From positions 1-36,583 of the forward strand of contig CAIPTY010000020.1 in assembly GCA_903868145.1 (NCBI GenBank): a DNA stretch of 36,583 nt, in the 5' to 3' direction. The notes below the pieces were generated by a model, which was not told where the DNA came from, searched no databases, and saw only the letters and a program-made list of their open reading frames with translations. The DNA is from an uncultured Desulfuromonadales bacterium. Lineage in GTDB: Bacteria; Desulfobacterota; Desulfuromonadia; Geobacterales; Pseudopelobacteraceae. Shown here in pieces: positions 1 to 8,764 of the stretch; the first letter of the stretch is position 1; each line of letters begins with the position of its first letter. Position numbers and translations under genes: made by a program.

Positions 1-72
1 AGAAATTGCAGCATAAGCACAGGTTAAACAATGTTTCTTTACCGGCTTGATAGTGATCTTAAGTTCGCTCAT
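1..72 (-). CDS. Unknown protein, N-terminal 24 codons only (cut by window edge)
   Basis: An ATG at 72-70 is preceded by a textbook ribosome binding site (AGGAGG seven to eight bases upstream) and a strong promoter. The visible start is basic and contains a Cys-x-x-Cys pair (motif HCLTCAY near residue 15-21). The rest of the gene lies outside the window, so no family can be assigned. The CxxC could be a metal or redox site, which is inference only. It runs away from the rest of the window and is the only gene controlled by the palindromic promoter at 113-141. Confidence 0.6.
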   Translation of the reverse strand, partial: MSELKITIKPVKKHCLTCAYAAIS

Positions 73-112
73 ACGTTATTTCCTCCTTCTGTTTTTTGAA
101 ACGTTGAGCTTA

Positions 113-141
113 TATATAAACCTGAACGGTCAGGTTGTCAA
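113..141 (-). promoter_or_regulatory. Sigma-70 type promoter of the edge gene
   Basis: Read on the minus strand, TTGACA (141-136) is followed by a 17-base spacer and TATATA (118-113). This is a near-consensus housekeeping promoter about 40 bases before the start codon at 72. The spacer is filled by an inverted repeat, so the promoter is probably tightly repressed. Confidence 0.75.
119..136. promoter_or_regulatory. Palindromic operator in promoter spacer
   Basis: AACCTGA-N4-TCAGGTT is a perfect inverted repeat with seven-base arms exactly between the -35 and -10 boxes. The position and size fit a dimeric repressor such as a TetR-type protein; the identity of the repressor is inference. Extra half-site-like AGGTT copies lie just upstream (about 159-176). 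Confidence 0.65.
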
Positions 142-701
142 CAAAAAAACTAAGCGTCTAGGTTATTTTTCAGGTTGATGTGATTTTGTAGTGAAATTTC
201 GGCGGGGCAGAGGATTTGCCAAAACGAGATGAACCGATGTATATAAACCGGACTTCAGTCTTTCATACTCACCGACGGGCTTGATTGTACGCTTCCGGGC
301 GCACAAAACCTGACGCCTTGTTTCTAGGTGAACAATACGGAGTCGTATCCCGTTTTGTGAAGCGTCTTTCTGCCTGCGGGCGTAATACGGCGCAAGCAAG
401 AGACGTGAACGGGTGATCCTTTCGGGCGCGGCTCTTGTCCTGTGGCGTGTTGCGCTTGCCTCTGTCCTGCAAGGTGAAGTCTCATCGCACTTTGCAGGGC
501 GTGCTAGGTTTGATGAACATGACGGCGCTGGAATGAAACGAAGGGGAAACCCGGCATGTGCCGCAGTATGCACATCTCCAAGAGGTCAATCCCCGTAACC
601 ACGAATACACTGACATGTTGCTAATGAAACAGACGATCCCGGGCGCTCTTCATGCCGTCGAATATCGATTGAGCAACATCATCCGGGAACAATACCTGCA
701 T
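142..701. other. Intergenic stretch with no convincing gene
   Basis: Beyond the promoter/operator, I see no credible gene here. Open frames exist (for example 573-163 on the minus strand, 136 codons), but they are Arg/Ser/Pro-rich, overlap one another in several frames and match no family I recognise. A few complementary segments (391-397 with about 449-456) could fold, but not in a pattern I recognise as a known RNA. Confidence 0.5.
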
Positions 702-1145
702 TCAATGCTGCTGGCAGTTCAAGAGAGGGAGCTCTTTCATCCAGACTTCGATAATTTCAGGAGAGTTAGAGATAGCCTTCCTCTCAACGCCAGAGCATCT
801 TGCATCGTCGCACATGGCAAAGCCTTGTTTCGATGAGAAAACACAGAATACAAAAGTTTTCTCAAAGCCTCTGAGAACCTGGGTATCGTATGATTCGAGA
901 ATATCCTGTAGCTCCAAAGCCCTTTTGGAGTGTAGAGAAGCAAGAATTTCTTTGTATCGGACGAGATTAAAGTCTGTCATAGGTTCTTCTGGCTTCCAAG
1001 CATCCCCAAAAATTTTGTTATTGACACTATCAAATACTGCTGAGGATCGCTGTAATTCGACGGGCAATTGGTCTTGGGCATTAGGTGTTGAGGCACAACC
1101 GGTCAACAAGATAATGGTCATAAAGTACGTGAGTAGTTTTCTCAT
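702..1145 (-). CDS. Small predicted lipoprotein
   Basis: About 147 residues. The N-terminus has a Lys-Arg-poor start, a hydrophobic stretch and a lipobox ending Leu-Thr-Gly-Cys (about residues 15-18), so it should be a lipoprotein cut and lipidated at that Cys. No known domain was recognised in the mature part, which has three or more further cysteines (…CVFSS…, CDDARC). The upstream gene's TAA overlaps ATG at 1148 (TAATG); a GGAG lies seven bases before ATG 1145, which I chose; ATG 1148 and GTG 1157 are alternatives. The coupling to the phospholipase C-like gene suggests a shared envelope role. Confidence 0.75.
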   Translation of the reverse strand: MRKLLTYFMTIILLTGCASTPNAQDQLPVELQRSSAVFDSVNNKIFGDAWKPEEPMTDFNLVRYKEILASLHSKRALELQDILESYDTQVLRGFEKTFVFCVFSSKQGFAMCDDARCSGVERKAISNSPEIIEVWMKELPLLNCQQH

Positions 1146-1147
1146 CA

Positions 1148-2125
1148 TTAACTCCACAATGCTGGCTTTTCTGATAAGCGGTTATCGGCCAAGAGACGAC
1201 CATTATCAAAGTTGATTTCTGGGAGGAGGCTTAAGATATTTCCAGAACCCTCAAACACCGCCTCGTAGGATTTCTTGATAACCAGAGGGAAACTGTCAAA
1301 GTATCCCTTTGCCACGTCATCGAAAAAATGTACATTTTCTTTTCCTAAAAAATTGGAAGTAAGTCCGTGTTTTTCAGCATCAATAGGCTTTTGGAGGGAT
1401 AGGCATACAGCCTCTTCACTTACCAAATCTTCATAATTTTTGAACACAAATCCAGGATTCCCCAGAAATTCTCGATACCACTTTGGAAACTCTCCTTCGG
1501 CCAGAGAAAACACACGTTGCATGGCCGAATACCAATCCTGCACGTGCTCCGAGTCCATCGAACAACCATAATGGCTATTCAGAAGGCCAGAATAACTCCC
1601 AAAGATGTCAGCCTTAAATTCGCAGTCCTCGATCCAGTCGAGATCATCCTGAAAATCAATCCCATTCACCTCAGTGCCCATGAATTTATTCGCAACGAAT
1701 ACATCAAGTTTCATTTCAAGAATACGATGCTCTTTTTTTGCAACCTCGTAATCGCCTACTTTATCCCGCACAAATGGATGAATCAGGCCATCAGCTGTGA
1801 AATGCGAACAGTAACCAAGATAAAAAGCGAAGAGTGCTTCCGCTAGTTTGGTATTCTTCAGTTCCACTTGATGTTTTGCCTGTAAGAGTCCCTGAAGAGG
1901 TACGGCATTGGTGTGTTTGGTATGAAGATCATCTGCTATTGCCGTTTGATCTGAAAATATATCGGAATCAGCGATACTCAAATATGGAAGATCAGGGGCC
2001 ACAGAACCGAGAAGGAAAGCACCCTTTTCACGGCTAAGAAGGGCAAGAATCGCCCCACCCTTCAGATTCGAAATGTTATCGAGCACCGTACGTGATAAAA
2101 TCAAATGGGTTATTCCACTTGGCAT
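1148..2125 (-). CDS. Zinc-dependent phospholipase C-like protein
   Basis: 325 residues. The start (ProSerGlyIleThrHis), an APDLPY segment near residue 43, HTNAV near 70, a central HFTADGLIHPF segment and a following HRILEMKLD fit the zinc-dependent phospholipase C family (Zn_dep_PLPC), whose His/Asp/Glu residues bind zinc. Such proteins are often annotated as hydrolases of unknown substrate; phospholipid cleavage is not shown here. There is no signal peptide, unlike classical secreted phospholipase C. ATG 2125 follows a GAGGGGG ribosome site. It is coupled to the lipoprotein downstream by a TAATG overlap. Confidence 0.8.
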   Translation of the reverse strand: MPSGITHLILSRTVLDNISNLKGGAILALLSREKGAFLLGSVAPDLPYLSIADSDIFSDQTAIADDLHTKHTNAVPLQGLLQAKHQVELKNTKLAEALFAFYLGYCSHFTADGLIHPFVRDKVGDYEVAKKEHRILEMKLDVFVANKFMGTEVNGIDFQDDLDWIEDCEFKADIFGSYSGLLNSHYGCSMDSEHVQDWYSAMQRVFSLAEGEFPKWYREFLGNPGFVFKNYEDLVSEEAVCLSLQKPIDAEKHGLTSNFLGKENVHFFDDVAKGYFDSFPLVIKKSYEAVFEGSGNILSLLPEINFDNGRLLADNRLSEKPALWS

Positions 2126-2274
2126 ATGTATCCCCCTCTTTTACGTCGCAATATTTTTTGGTGAAAAATTGTTGTAATGTTTGCCCCAAAGTAGCCTGCC
2201 TCCATATTAACTCACACTTGTCAGGACATCGCTTAGCCACTCCTATGCCCAGCTAATTCGTTTAAAGATACTCG

Positions 2275-5241
2275 TTATTCCCCCAACTGGATCATCTGGT
2301 CGGTGATCTCGGTGAAGGCCACGTCGTGGCTTATGAGAAAAAGCTGGTCGTACCAATGCTCGGTTACCTCTTCCTTGCCGTGATCAATGGCCCGAAAAGC
2401 CTGGGCGAGGTTCTCGCGCCGTGACGCATCAAGGTTGGAGGTGGGCTCATCGAAAAAAGCCACCCGGGCACCCATGGTCTGCAGCAAGGCCAGGCGCAGT
2501 GCGACAACTGCGCTCATGGTCTGTCCGCCTGAGAGTTGGTCGTCAGTTCGCTCCCGCACCTCGCCATTCACCATGTCCCGTAGGACGATCTTGTAATCGT
2601 CCCCCCAGATCAGCTCTTCGTCTGCTTCTGAGATCGTCCGGTAAATGCGGTCGGCGCGAAGGGTGATTTCTTCCCGGAATCGCTCGGAAAGCTGAGCCGA
2701 AACGTTCTTGAAGACCTTGTTGCGGAGGAACTTGACTAACTCCTCCTTCTTTCGAAGATCCCGCGCCTTTTCCTGCTTTTTGCGTATCTCTTCCTTGATC
2801 TTCTCCAACTCGCTAATCTCCGCCGTTAACCGCTGCCGGTTCTGACTGAGGTTTTTCAGGCTCTCCGTCAGCGTCGCCGCAGACGATTGCAGAGACTCCT
2901 TCTTTCGTTGCTGCTCGGCGTGTCCCTCGGGCGAGTAGTCTTTCTCAAGTCCACCCAATCCAGCGTTTTTTGAAATCAGATCCCGTCCCAGATCCTCAAG
3001 GCGCTTTTTATACTTCTCCAGCGTCTCCTGCCGCTTCGATAAGTCCATCGCAATAGGCTCTGCCTGGAGATAACGTTCTTGGTCAGGCTGCGAAAGCAGG
3101 CGTTCCGCCTCGACATCCCGAATCCCGGCCTCGACATCCTGATACGTCACCAGTAATTCCGTCTTTTTCTGTTTATCACTAGCCGTCTTCTCCGCATTCT
3201 CACGATGGATTGAGGCGGCTTTCTTCCTTTCCCCGACACGCTTCTCCGTTTCTAATAATTCACGCAAGCGTCTCTCAAGCTCTTGGGTTCGGGCATCGAC
3301 CTTCGTCCTATCAGTTCTGACCTCTGCCAAAGGCGTTTCCGCCGCTGTCAGCATGTTGTCGAGGATAGTCCTTACAGCCGATGCCACTTCATTGCATCGT
3401 TTTTCCCACTCTTCAAGCTCGGCAAGCTGAGCGGAATGATCTTTTGAGAAATCGCCAACGATGAGCCTTTCCCCAGCCTTCCGGCAGTTGTCGAGCTGAT
3501 ATTTTTCTACCCAGACCATAAAACTCGTGACAATGCCAGCAGGATTAAGTTGACTAAGGTGTACTACCCTCTCTTTCTCCTTCTCGCTCCGTTCCTTCTC
3601 CAAGGTAGCGATCTCACTACGAACCATCCGGAATTTTTCCATCTCTTTCCCGGCCACTTCCGCTGAGGTAATTTTGCCGTCCAGTACCAAAACGGTGGCA
3701 TCAATAGCCACTATCTCGATATCAATATGCTGTTTTCGCTCCGGAAAGACCTCCAGCGTCTGCATTCCCTCCAGATTTCGGCACTGTTCCCCAAAGAATG
3801 GGCAGATACCCTCCTGCAGCTTCTCTTCTCCTTCCGTCAACCCAGCCTTTTTGCCCAGTAACCGGGATCTCTCAGCCAGCAGGTCCTCCCTCTCTTTCCG
3901 AAGAGGCTCCAGTGCCGCGGCGGCATCCTTCCAATCTTCCTCGGCCAAGAGCAAGCTTTTCTTCTCATGGATGCGGGAATCGAGCTCCACAAGCCTTCCG
4001 AGGGTCATCCGGAGGTACGGCATGAGGGTTTCGACCTTCATAAGCGGAAGTTCACGAAATTGCCCGTCGTTTTCCCGGAGGTGATCGACAGCAGCTTGCA
4101 GACGAGTTTCGTCCTCAGCCAATTTTGATAACCTCTGTCGAAGCTCGTTCTCTTCGGAAGTAACTGCTTTCCGACCCTCCTGAAATTGCTTCTCCTGCTC
4201 AGCTGCTTCACTCTCCTCGTGCTCGGCAGCCTGGCGAGCAGTTACAATCCGTAGCTCCATCTCAGCTATCTCTTTTTCAAGTGCATGCTTTGCCTTCTCC
4301 CGCACCCGGAGATCCCGAAGCCCCTTCTCGGCTGCTTCGAAGCGCTCTTTACCGGGTCGTGCCTGTTCCGCCGTCAGCGCTGCAGCCTCAGCCTGCTCAA
4401 CAAGTGCCCTCTGAGTGGTGATGTGTTCGTTCCCGGAATCGATGCTCTGCTTCACTTGGGCGATCTCGCCGTGGAACCGTTCGATTCCGGACTTCCGTTC
4501 CTCAAGGGCTTGCAGTAGTTCGACTACCAAAGCGAGTGACGCGGCAACTTCCTTCTGTTCGGTTCCCTTCTTCTCTTCTTCCAGGACCAAAGCCTTGAGT
4601 TCTTCCTGTCGTTCCGGGAGGCGTGCGGTACGCTCCTCCTTCCCGGCGATTTCCGTCTCCAAGTTTGCGAGCTTCGACTTGATGGTGCTCCCCAGTTCCT
4701 TCGTCCCGTCAAAGGTCTTTCGCCAGGAGTTGATCCCGAGGATCACGTCGAAGGCTTCTTTTCGCTTCGTCGTCTGCTTGAGAACGAATGGCCCGAGAAA
4801 CTCGCTCTGAAAGGGTCCGATCACAAGCATGAACTGATCGGCCAGCGATCTCCCCTTTGAAAGTCCAAGCAGTTCCCGAATCCTCTCTTCAGTCTCCTTT
4901 ACGCCGGCATGGTCTTCGACTTCGAAACTGCCGAGGCTTTCCTTGGCCAATCTCCATGTCGCTGGTGTTCCAACGGTCCGCGTTACACGGTATGTATCTC
5001 CGTCGCCAGCGATGAAGGTGACTGATATTTCACCCCGTTTGGCACCGATCGTGAGGAAACGATCAACATTCGATACGAAGTCCTGTGCGTCGACGCCGAA
5101 AAGTGCATACCCGATGGCCTCGAAAACGGTACTTTTCCCCACACCGTTCGGCCCGGAGAGGACGTTGATGCCGGGGGAGAAGGTCAGATTAGTATCCCGA
5201 TGCGACTTGATGTTTTTGAGGTGTATCGAAAGTATCTGCAT
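2275..5241 (-). CDS. sbcC: SbcC/Rad50-type SMC-like ATPase of the SbcCD nuclease
   Basis: 988 residues, usual for the family. Walker A GPNGVGKST lies at about residues 30-38, followed by very long Glu/Lys/Arg-rich coiled coils. The apex near residue 480 has Cys-Pro-Phe-Phe-Gly-Glu-Gln-Cys in place of the usual CxxC zinc hook. The C-terminus holds the ABC signature LSGGQ and Walker B FFDEPTSNLD. With SbcD it forms a double-strand-break processing complex that opens hairpins and protein-blocked ends. Its ATG overlaps the sbcD stop by one base (TAATG), so the two are translationally coupled. Confidence 0.95.
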   Translation of the reverse strand: MQILSIHLKNIKSHRDTNLTFSPGINVLSGPNGVGKSTVFEAIGYALFGVDAQDFVSNVDRFLTIGAKRGEISVTFIAGDGDTYRVTRTVGTPATWRLAKESLGSFEVEDHAGVKETEERIRELLGLSKGRSLADQFMLVIGPFQSEFLGPFVLKQTTKRKEAFDVILGINSWRKTFDGTKELGSTIKSKLANLETEIAGKEERTARLPERQEELKALVLEEEKKGTEQKEVAASLALVVELLQALEERKSGIERFHGEIAQVKQSIDSGNEHITTQRALVEQAEAAALTAEQARPGKERFEAAEKGLRDLRVREKAKHALEKEIAEMELRIVTARQAAEHEESEAAEQEKQFQEGRKAVTSEENELRQRLSKLAEDETRLQAAVDHLRENDGQFRELPLMKVETLMPYLRMTLGRLVELDSRIHEKKSLLLAEEDWKDAAAALEPLRKEREDLLAERSRLLGKKAGLTEGEEKLQEGICPFFGEQCRNLEGMQTLEVFPERKQHIDIEIVAIDATVLVLDGKITSAEVAGKEMEKFRMVRSEIATLEKERSEKEKERVVHLSQLNPAGIVTSFMVWVEKYQLDNCRKAGERLIVGDFSKDHSAQLAELEEWEKRCNEVASAVRTILDNMLTAAETPLAEVRTDRTKVDARTQELERRLRELLETEKRVGERKKAASIHRENAEKTASDKQKKTELLVTYQDVEAGIRDVEAERLLSQPDQERYLQAEPIAMDLSKRQETLEKYKKRLEDLGRDLISKNAGLGGLEKDYSPEGHAEQQRKKESLQSSAATLTESLKNLSQNRQRLTAEISELEKIKEEIRKKQEKARDLRKKEELVKFLRNKVFKNVSAQLSERFREEITLRADRIYRTISEADEELIWGDDYKIVLRDMVNGEVRERTDDQLSGGQTMSAVVALRLALLQTMGARVAFFDEPTSNLDASRRENLAQAFRAIDHGKEEVTEHWYDQLFLISHDVAFTEITDQMIQLGE

Positions 5242-6473
5242 TATTTCAACAGAGCAAGAAGCTCTTCCCCCTCCGTATCGCCTTTCAGCACCTGATTACG
5301 GATTGCCATTGCCAGCATCACAAGTTCGTCTTCTTGCCCTTTCCACGAGCTGTTGGCTCCTATTAGTTCGCGCAGGACATCACGCTCAATCTCTTCAAGA
5401 TTCCGATGTTCAGTCTCCTCGAATCCTCGTCCGGTAACAAGTGAAAGATGGTTCTTTATCTCTACGTGAAGCGGATCCGCCAGTTCCTCAACGAGGATCC
5501 GAAGGCGCTCCCGTCCCAACTCGAATGGATGGAAACGAACCCGCCCAGTGACCTTCAACTCGATCAGAGGCCGCTCCCCCAGCCCGTCCAGTTTTTCTTT
5601 TAATTGGTCCCTTAGATGATTAAGGGCCTGCTCGGCAATTTCGGCCCCATCCAGATTGATGAAGACCGATTTCATCGGACGAGGGTTTGTACGACGGAAC
5701 TCAGTCGTGTACCTGCCACCCTCTACGGTGACAAACCAGTAGCCCTTGTCATACCCTTCCTCTCCGAAGTTCACCCGCTCCGGAGAACCGGGGTTGAAGG
5801 CGTAGGGGCGGCCGTCCGGGGTCTCGATGATATACGGTTTGTGGCCATGGCCGAGAGCCACATAGTCGAAAACTTCTGCCAGCGGCAGCGCCTCATCAGG
5901 TTGCATGTTGCCGATCTCCACCGGCGAGTAGGTCCAGACCCCCACGTGAAAGAGGAGAATGTTATTCTCAGTAGTCACCGCCTCACAGATACGCGCTACG
6001 TGGTTGCCCGCCTGGGTGCCGATGTAACCGAGTCCGTAGATGTTTAGTCCCTTGATCTCGATATGCCCACCGATTCCCTGTTCGTAATCGAAAGGTTCGA
6101 AATGGTATCCGCCGTTTTCTGTGCGAGTAGGACGGAGGAGATGGATGTATCCCATCTGTGACAACGCCTCCATCCACGAGATGCTATCGCGGCGATGAAT
6201 CCAGTCATGGTTGCCTTCTACAGCAATGCAGGGGATACCAGCATCTTTGAGCGGTTGCAGGGTTTCTATAGTGCGGGCGAAGGTACGGGGGAGGATCTGG
6301 CCGGTGTGGAAAAGGTCACCACCGATCAGGATAAAATCGACTTGCTGGGCAATGGCGTCTGACACGATGCCGCCAAGCATACTAAAGAAGTCTTCGTAGC
6401 GCTCGGCTTCATCGGCAGAGGCGCGGTATGTTTTGCCAAGGTGGATGTCGGCGGTATGGAGGAATTTGATCAT
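5241..6473 (-). CDS. sbcD: SbcD/Mre11-type exonuclease subunit
   Basis: 410 residues. It has the calcineurin-like phosphoesterase motifs in order: D-x-H (ADIHLGK, residues 8-14), GGDLFH (about 51-56), GNHDW (about 90), and GHGH in the ALGHGHKPY segment. These residues bind the two Mn ions of Mre11/SbcD nucleases. It acts with SbcC on DNA ends and cruciforms. The start overlaps the end of the RhuM gene by four bases (ATGA), and the end overlaps sbcC by one base, giving a three-gene unit rhuM-sbcD-sbcC. Confidence 0.95.
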   Translation of the reverse strand: MIKFLHTADIHLGKTYRASADEAERYEDFFSMLGGIVSDAIAQQVDFILIGGDLFHTGQILPRTFARTIETLQPLKDAGIPCIAVEGNHDWIHRRDSISWMEALSQMGYIHLLRPTRTENGGYHFEPFDYEQGIGGHIEIKGLNIYGLGYIGTQAGNHVARICEAVTTENNILLFHVGVWTYSPVEIGNMQPDEALPLAEVFDYVALGHGHKPYIIETPDGRPYAFNPGSPERVNFGEEGYDKGYWFVTVEGGRYTTEFRRTNPRPMKSVFINLDGAEIAEQALNHLRDQLKEKLDGLGERPLIELKVTGRVRFHPFELGRERLRILVEELADPLHVEIKNHLSLVTGRGFEETEHRNLEEIERDVLRELIGANSSWKGQEDELVMLAMAIRNQVLKGDTEGEELLALLK

Positions 6474-7474
6474 TTAAGCTCTGAAGACTTCAGTTTAGCG
6501 TTCGTTAACTGCTTCACCATTTTGTCAAAGTCGGATTCATGCTGCCGATCATCAATGACCCTGAATCTGGTAAATTCCTGTTCAGCGTGTGTCTTGGCGA
6601 TCTGGGCCGACACCTTACCTGCGTCTTTCAAAATCTCACGATCATTCAACGTCAGGAAACCTTCAAGTTTTGTAATCCAGTCCTGCATGGTCATGGCAAC
6701 CCGCCTTTGCGCTTGCCCTTCGGCAAAGATCAGATACTGCTCCGCCAAATTGTTCAACGCCCGCAATTCATCTTCGGTCAAATAGTTTTTGGCAACAGCC
6801 ACATCCGCTTTACGGATACGGGCACCTTCCCATGTCGTCAGCCCCATGTTCGGCTGACCGCTGTCAGCACGCGATTGGATCAGCTCGGCGGCTGTCTGAC
6901 CATGAATGGCGTAGTGCACTTTGTTCTGAACTGTGGCGAAAAACTCTTTGGTGAGTGGATGATTTGGATCATAGTCAACGCTGGTGGCATATATGTCAGT
7001 AATTTTCTGATAAAAGCGGCGCTCACTGGTACGGATATCCTGCAGCCGCTTGGTCAGTTCATCGAAGTAGTCACGGCCTTTGCCAGGATTTTTCAGACGC
7101 TCATCATCCAACACAAAGCCTTTGATGATGTACTCTTTCAGTTTATCACTTGCCCATTGGCGAAAACGCACGCCTGCCTGGCTTCTGACCCGATAGCCAA
7201 GAGCCAGCACCATATCCAGATTGTAGTGGGCTACATCGTACTGTTTGCCGTCTGCGGCAGTTGTTCGGAAAAACCGAACAACTGAATTTTCATCCAATTC
7301 ACCATCTTCAAAGATATGCTTGATATGCTCGCTGACGGTTCCCTTGGCCTTGCCAAACAGCTCGGTAAGCTGCTTCTGGCTCAGCCACAGGTTTTCCGCC
7401 TCCATCATGACATTGATTTTGGTGCGGCCATCTTCGCTGTGGTAGATCAGAAATTGGTCAGGTTCGCGTTTCAT
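6470..7474 (-). CDS. RhuM-family (virulence-RhuM) protein
   Basis: 334 residues, full length for the RhuM family. Features seen are an N-terminal winged-helix/KilA-like part (LWLSQKQLTELFGKAKGTVSEHI near residues 30-50, given here as a region), the family segment YDVAHYNLDMVLALGYRVRS near residue 80-100, and a helical C-terminal half. RhuM proteins are common in mobile islands and near restriction systems; their biochemical role is not established. ATG 7474 follows GAGG nine bases upstream. It overlaps sbcD by ATGA, which is an unusual partner and suggests co-expression with a DNA-end nuclease. Confidence 0.85.
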   Translation of the reverse strand: MKREPDQFLIYHSEDGRTKINVMMEAENLWLSQKQLTELFGKAKGTVSEHIKHIFEDGELDENSVVRFFRTTAADGKQYDVAHYNLDMVLALGYRVRSQAGVRFRQWASDKLKEYIIKGFVLDDERLKNPGKGRDYFDELTKRLQDIRTSERRFYQKITDIYATSVDYDPNHPLTKEFFATVQNKVHYAIHGQTAAELIQSRADSGQPNMGLTTWEGARIRKADVAVAKNYLTEDELRALNNLAEQYLIFAEGQAQRRVAMTMQDWITKLEGFLTLNDREILKDAGKVSAQIAKTHAEQEFTRFRVIDDRQHESDFDKMVKQLTNAKLKSSELK

Positions 7475-7589
7475 AATTCATTCCTCACATTTAATCCGTT
7501 TCAAACAATACCGGTTAGTCCGCCGCGACAGATGAATATTCTCTTGCGGGTTATGGTCATGTCAGTTCTCGATTTGTCAGGATAAGCAT

Positions 7590-7619
7590 TATGTATTTCA
7601 AGAGCGTAAATGACATCAA
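7590..7619 (-). promoter_or_regulatory. Possible promoter for rhuM-sbcDC
   Basis: On the minus strand TTGATG (7619-7614), an 18-base spacer and TACATA (7595-7590) lie in the 197-base gap upstream of rhuM. It is the best match I found, but the distance to the start (about 115 bases) is long and the boxes are imperfect. Confidence 0.3.
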
Positions 7620-7671
7620 GGACGTCAAAATTCACCTAACATGGGAACTATTGCACCTTGAATTTACTCCG

Positions 7672-8748
7672 TCATTCTACTCCAAACCGCTGCTTCAACT
7701 GCTCAATGGTATGATTCCACTTGTGAGTTTTGGGACGAGCGACGGTGTTCTGATTACCGAAAAATCCTACCTCTGAGACGGCCTCATTTATCGGCTTGGT
7801 GCAAATCCATTCGATCGGCACAAAATATTCGGACTTTTCTTCGTCGTCGATGAATTGCCGGTGATAATTGGACTGTGTAACATCCAACAGAGACCGTTCG
7901 ACTCCGTCAACAGTGACCTTGAACTCACTGGCTCGAACAGCGCCGCCTATTACCTTTCCTACGCCGACATAACCCTTCTGTGGGATATTAATCCAGACGC
8001 GATCACCTTGTGATAGCATGAAAAGGGTCTGACTATAAAACCTACCGCCACCACCACAGATAAAACCGTACTTCACAGCGTCTTTCCAGTCTCGATCAGC
8101 ACTCTGTCCAAACGAAACGTAATACTCCCCGTTCCATTCTCCCCGCTCTCCGGCCGGGCCAGCAGTCGCTTTGCTTTCGGTCTCTACCGGATCAATCAGC
8201 CAGGCACGGCTCAAATATTGACTGGGGCCATCTTGGAAGACCTGGAAGAAGATGACGTTGATCGCAATGTCCATCCTATTCAGGTAATTGACAATGCGCT
8301 CTGTACTCAGATCTAGCGACGATGCAACAATGACGATTTGATGGGAGCCATTGAGTTGTTCTTCATCCAGAGGTAGACCGAAGCGTTGCCGGAAAATATC
8401 CCCCAATGATCCACCACCGGAAAACCGGCTATAGATGGACGCAATATCATCAGCCTTGAGGTCTTGCGCCCATGAGGCATAGTCCAATGCCTGGGCAACA
8501 ACTTCACGAGGCGTCATGTTGCGCTTCAGCTCAATCACGATAATCTGGCCGTCTTGGTTTAACGCCAGAAGATCTATGAAGCCACCGTGGGTGGTACGCA
8601 CCTGTCGACCGATCAGTAGCCAACGATCGGAGAGGATAGTAGGATCTTCGGTGATCATCTGCTCAAGCAAGGCTTCTTTGCCGAGAGATACTTCTGCTAA
8701 GGGTTCAGGCTTGGTGCCGACTTTCCAGATTGCGTGACGGATAGGCAT
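7672..8748 (-). CDS. NucS/DUF91-like PD-(D/E)XK nuclease-domain protein
   Basis: 358 residues. The N-terminal third has the restriction-endonuclease fold signature: GFIDLLAL, then a strand ending in VIELKR (about residues 56-76), i.e. D-(x)n-E-x-K, as in the DUF91/NucS-type nuclease domain. A second alpha/beta part follows, and the C-terminal half (GDRVWINIPQKGYVGVGKV) resembles a PUA/EVE-like beta-barrel, possibly a modified-base reader. ATG 8748 follows GGAGAG and begins 16 bases after the stop of the giant NACHT gene, so the two are probably one operon. DNA cleavage is inferred from the motif; no substrate can be read. Confidence 0.75.
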   Translation of the reverse strand: MPIRHAIWKVGTKPEPLAEVSLGKEALLEQMITEDPTILSDRWLLIGRQVRTTHGGFIDLLALNQDGQIIVIELKRNMTPREVVAQALDYASWAQDLKADDIASIYSRFSGGGSLGDIFRQRFGLPLDEEQLNGSHQIVIVASSLDLSTERIVNYLNRMDIAINVIFFQVFQDGPSQYLSRAWLIDPVETESKATAGPAGERGEWNGEYYVSFGQSADRDWKDAVKYGFICGGGGRFYSQTLFMLSQGDRVWINIPQKGYVGVGKVIGGAVRASEFKVTVDGVERSLLDVTQSNYHRQFIDDEEKSEYFVPIEWICTKPINEAVSEVGFFGNQNTVARPKTHKWNHTIEQLKQRFGVE

Positions 8749-8764
8749 ATTCTCTCCAGAAATA

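Noticed and set aside
163-573. A 136-codon minus-strand ORF in the first intergenic region
   Set aside because: Arg/Ser/Pro-rich, no recognised family, overlapped by ORFs in other frames, and no good ribosome site seen. I treat it as spurious.
6539-7285. A 248-codon plus-strand ORF
   Set aside because: It lies antisense to the clear RhuM gene, whose motifs and ribosome site define the coding strand.
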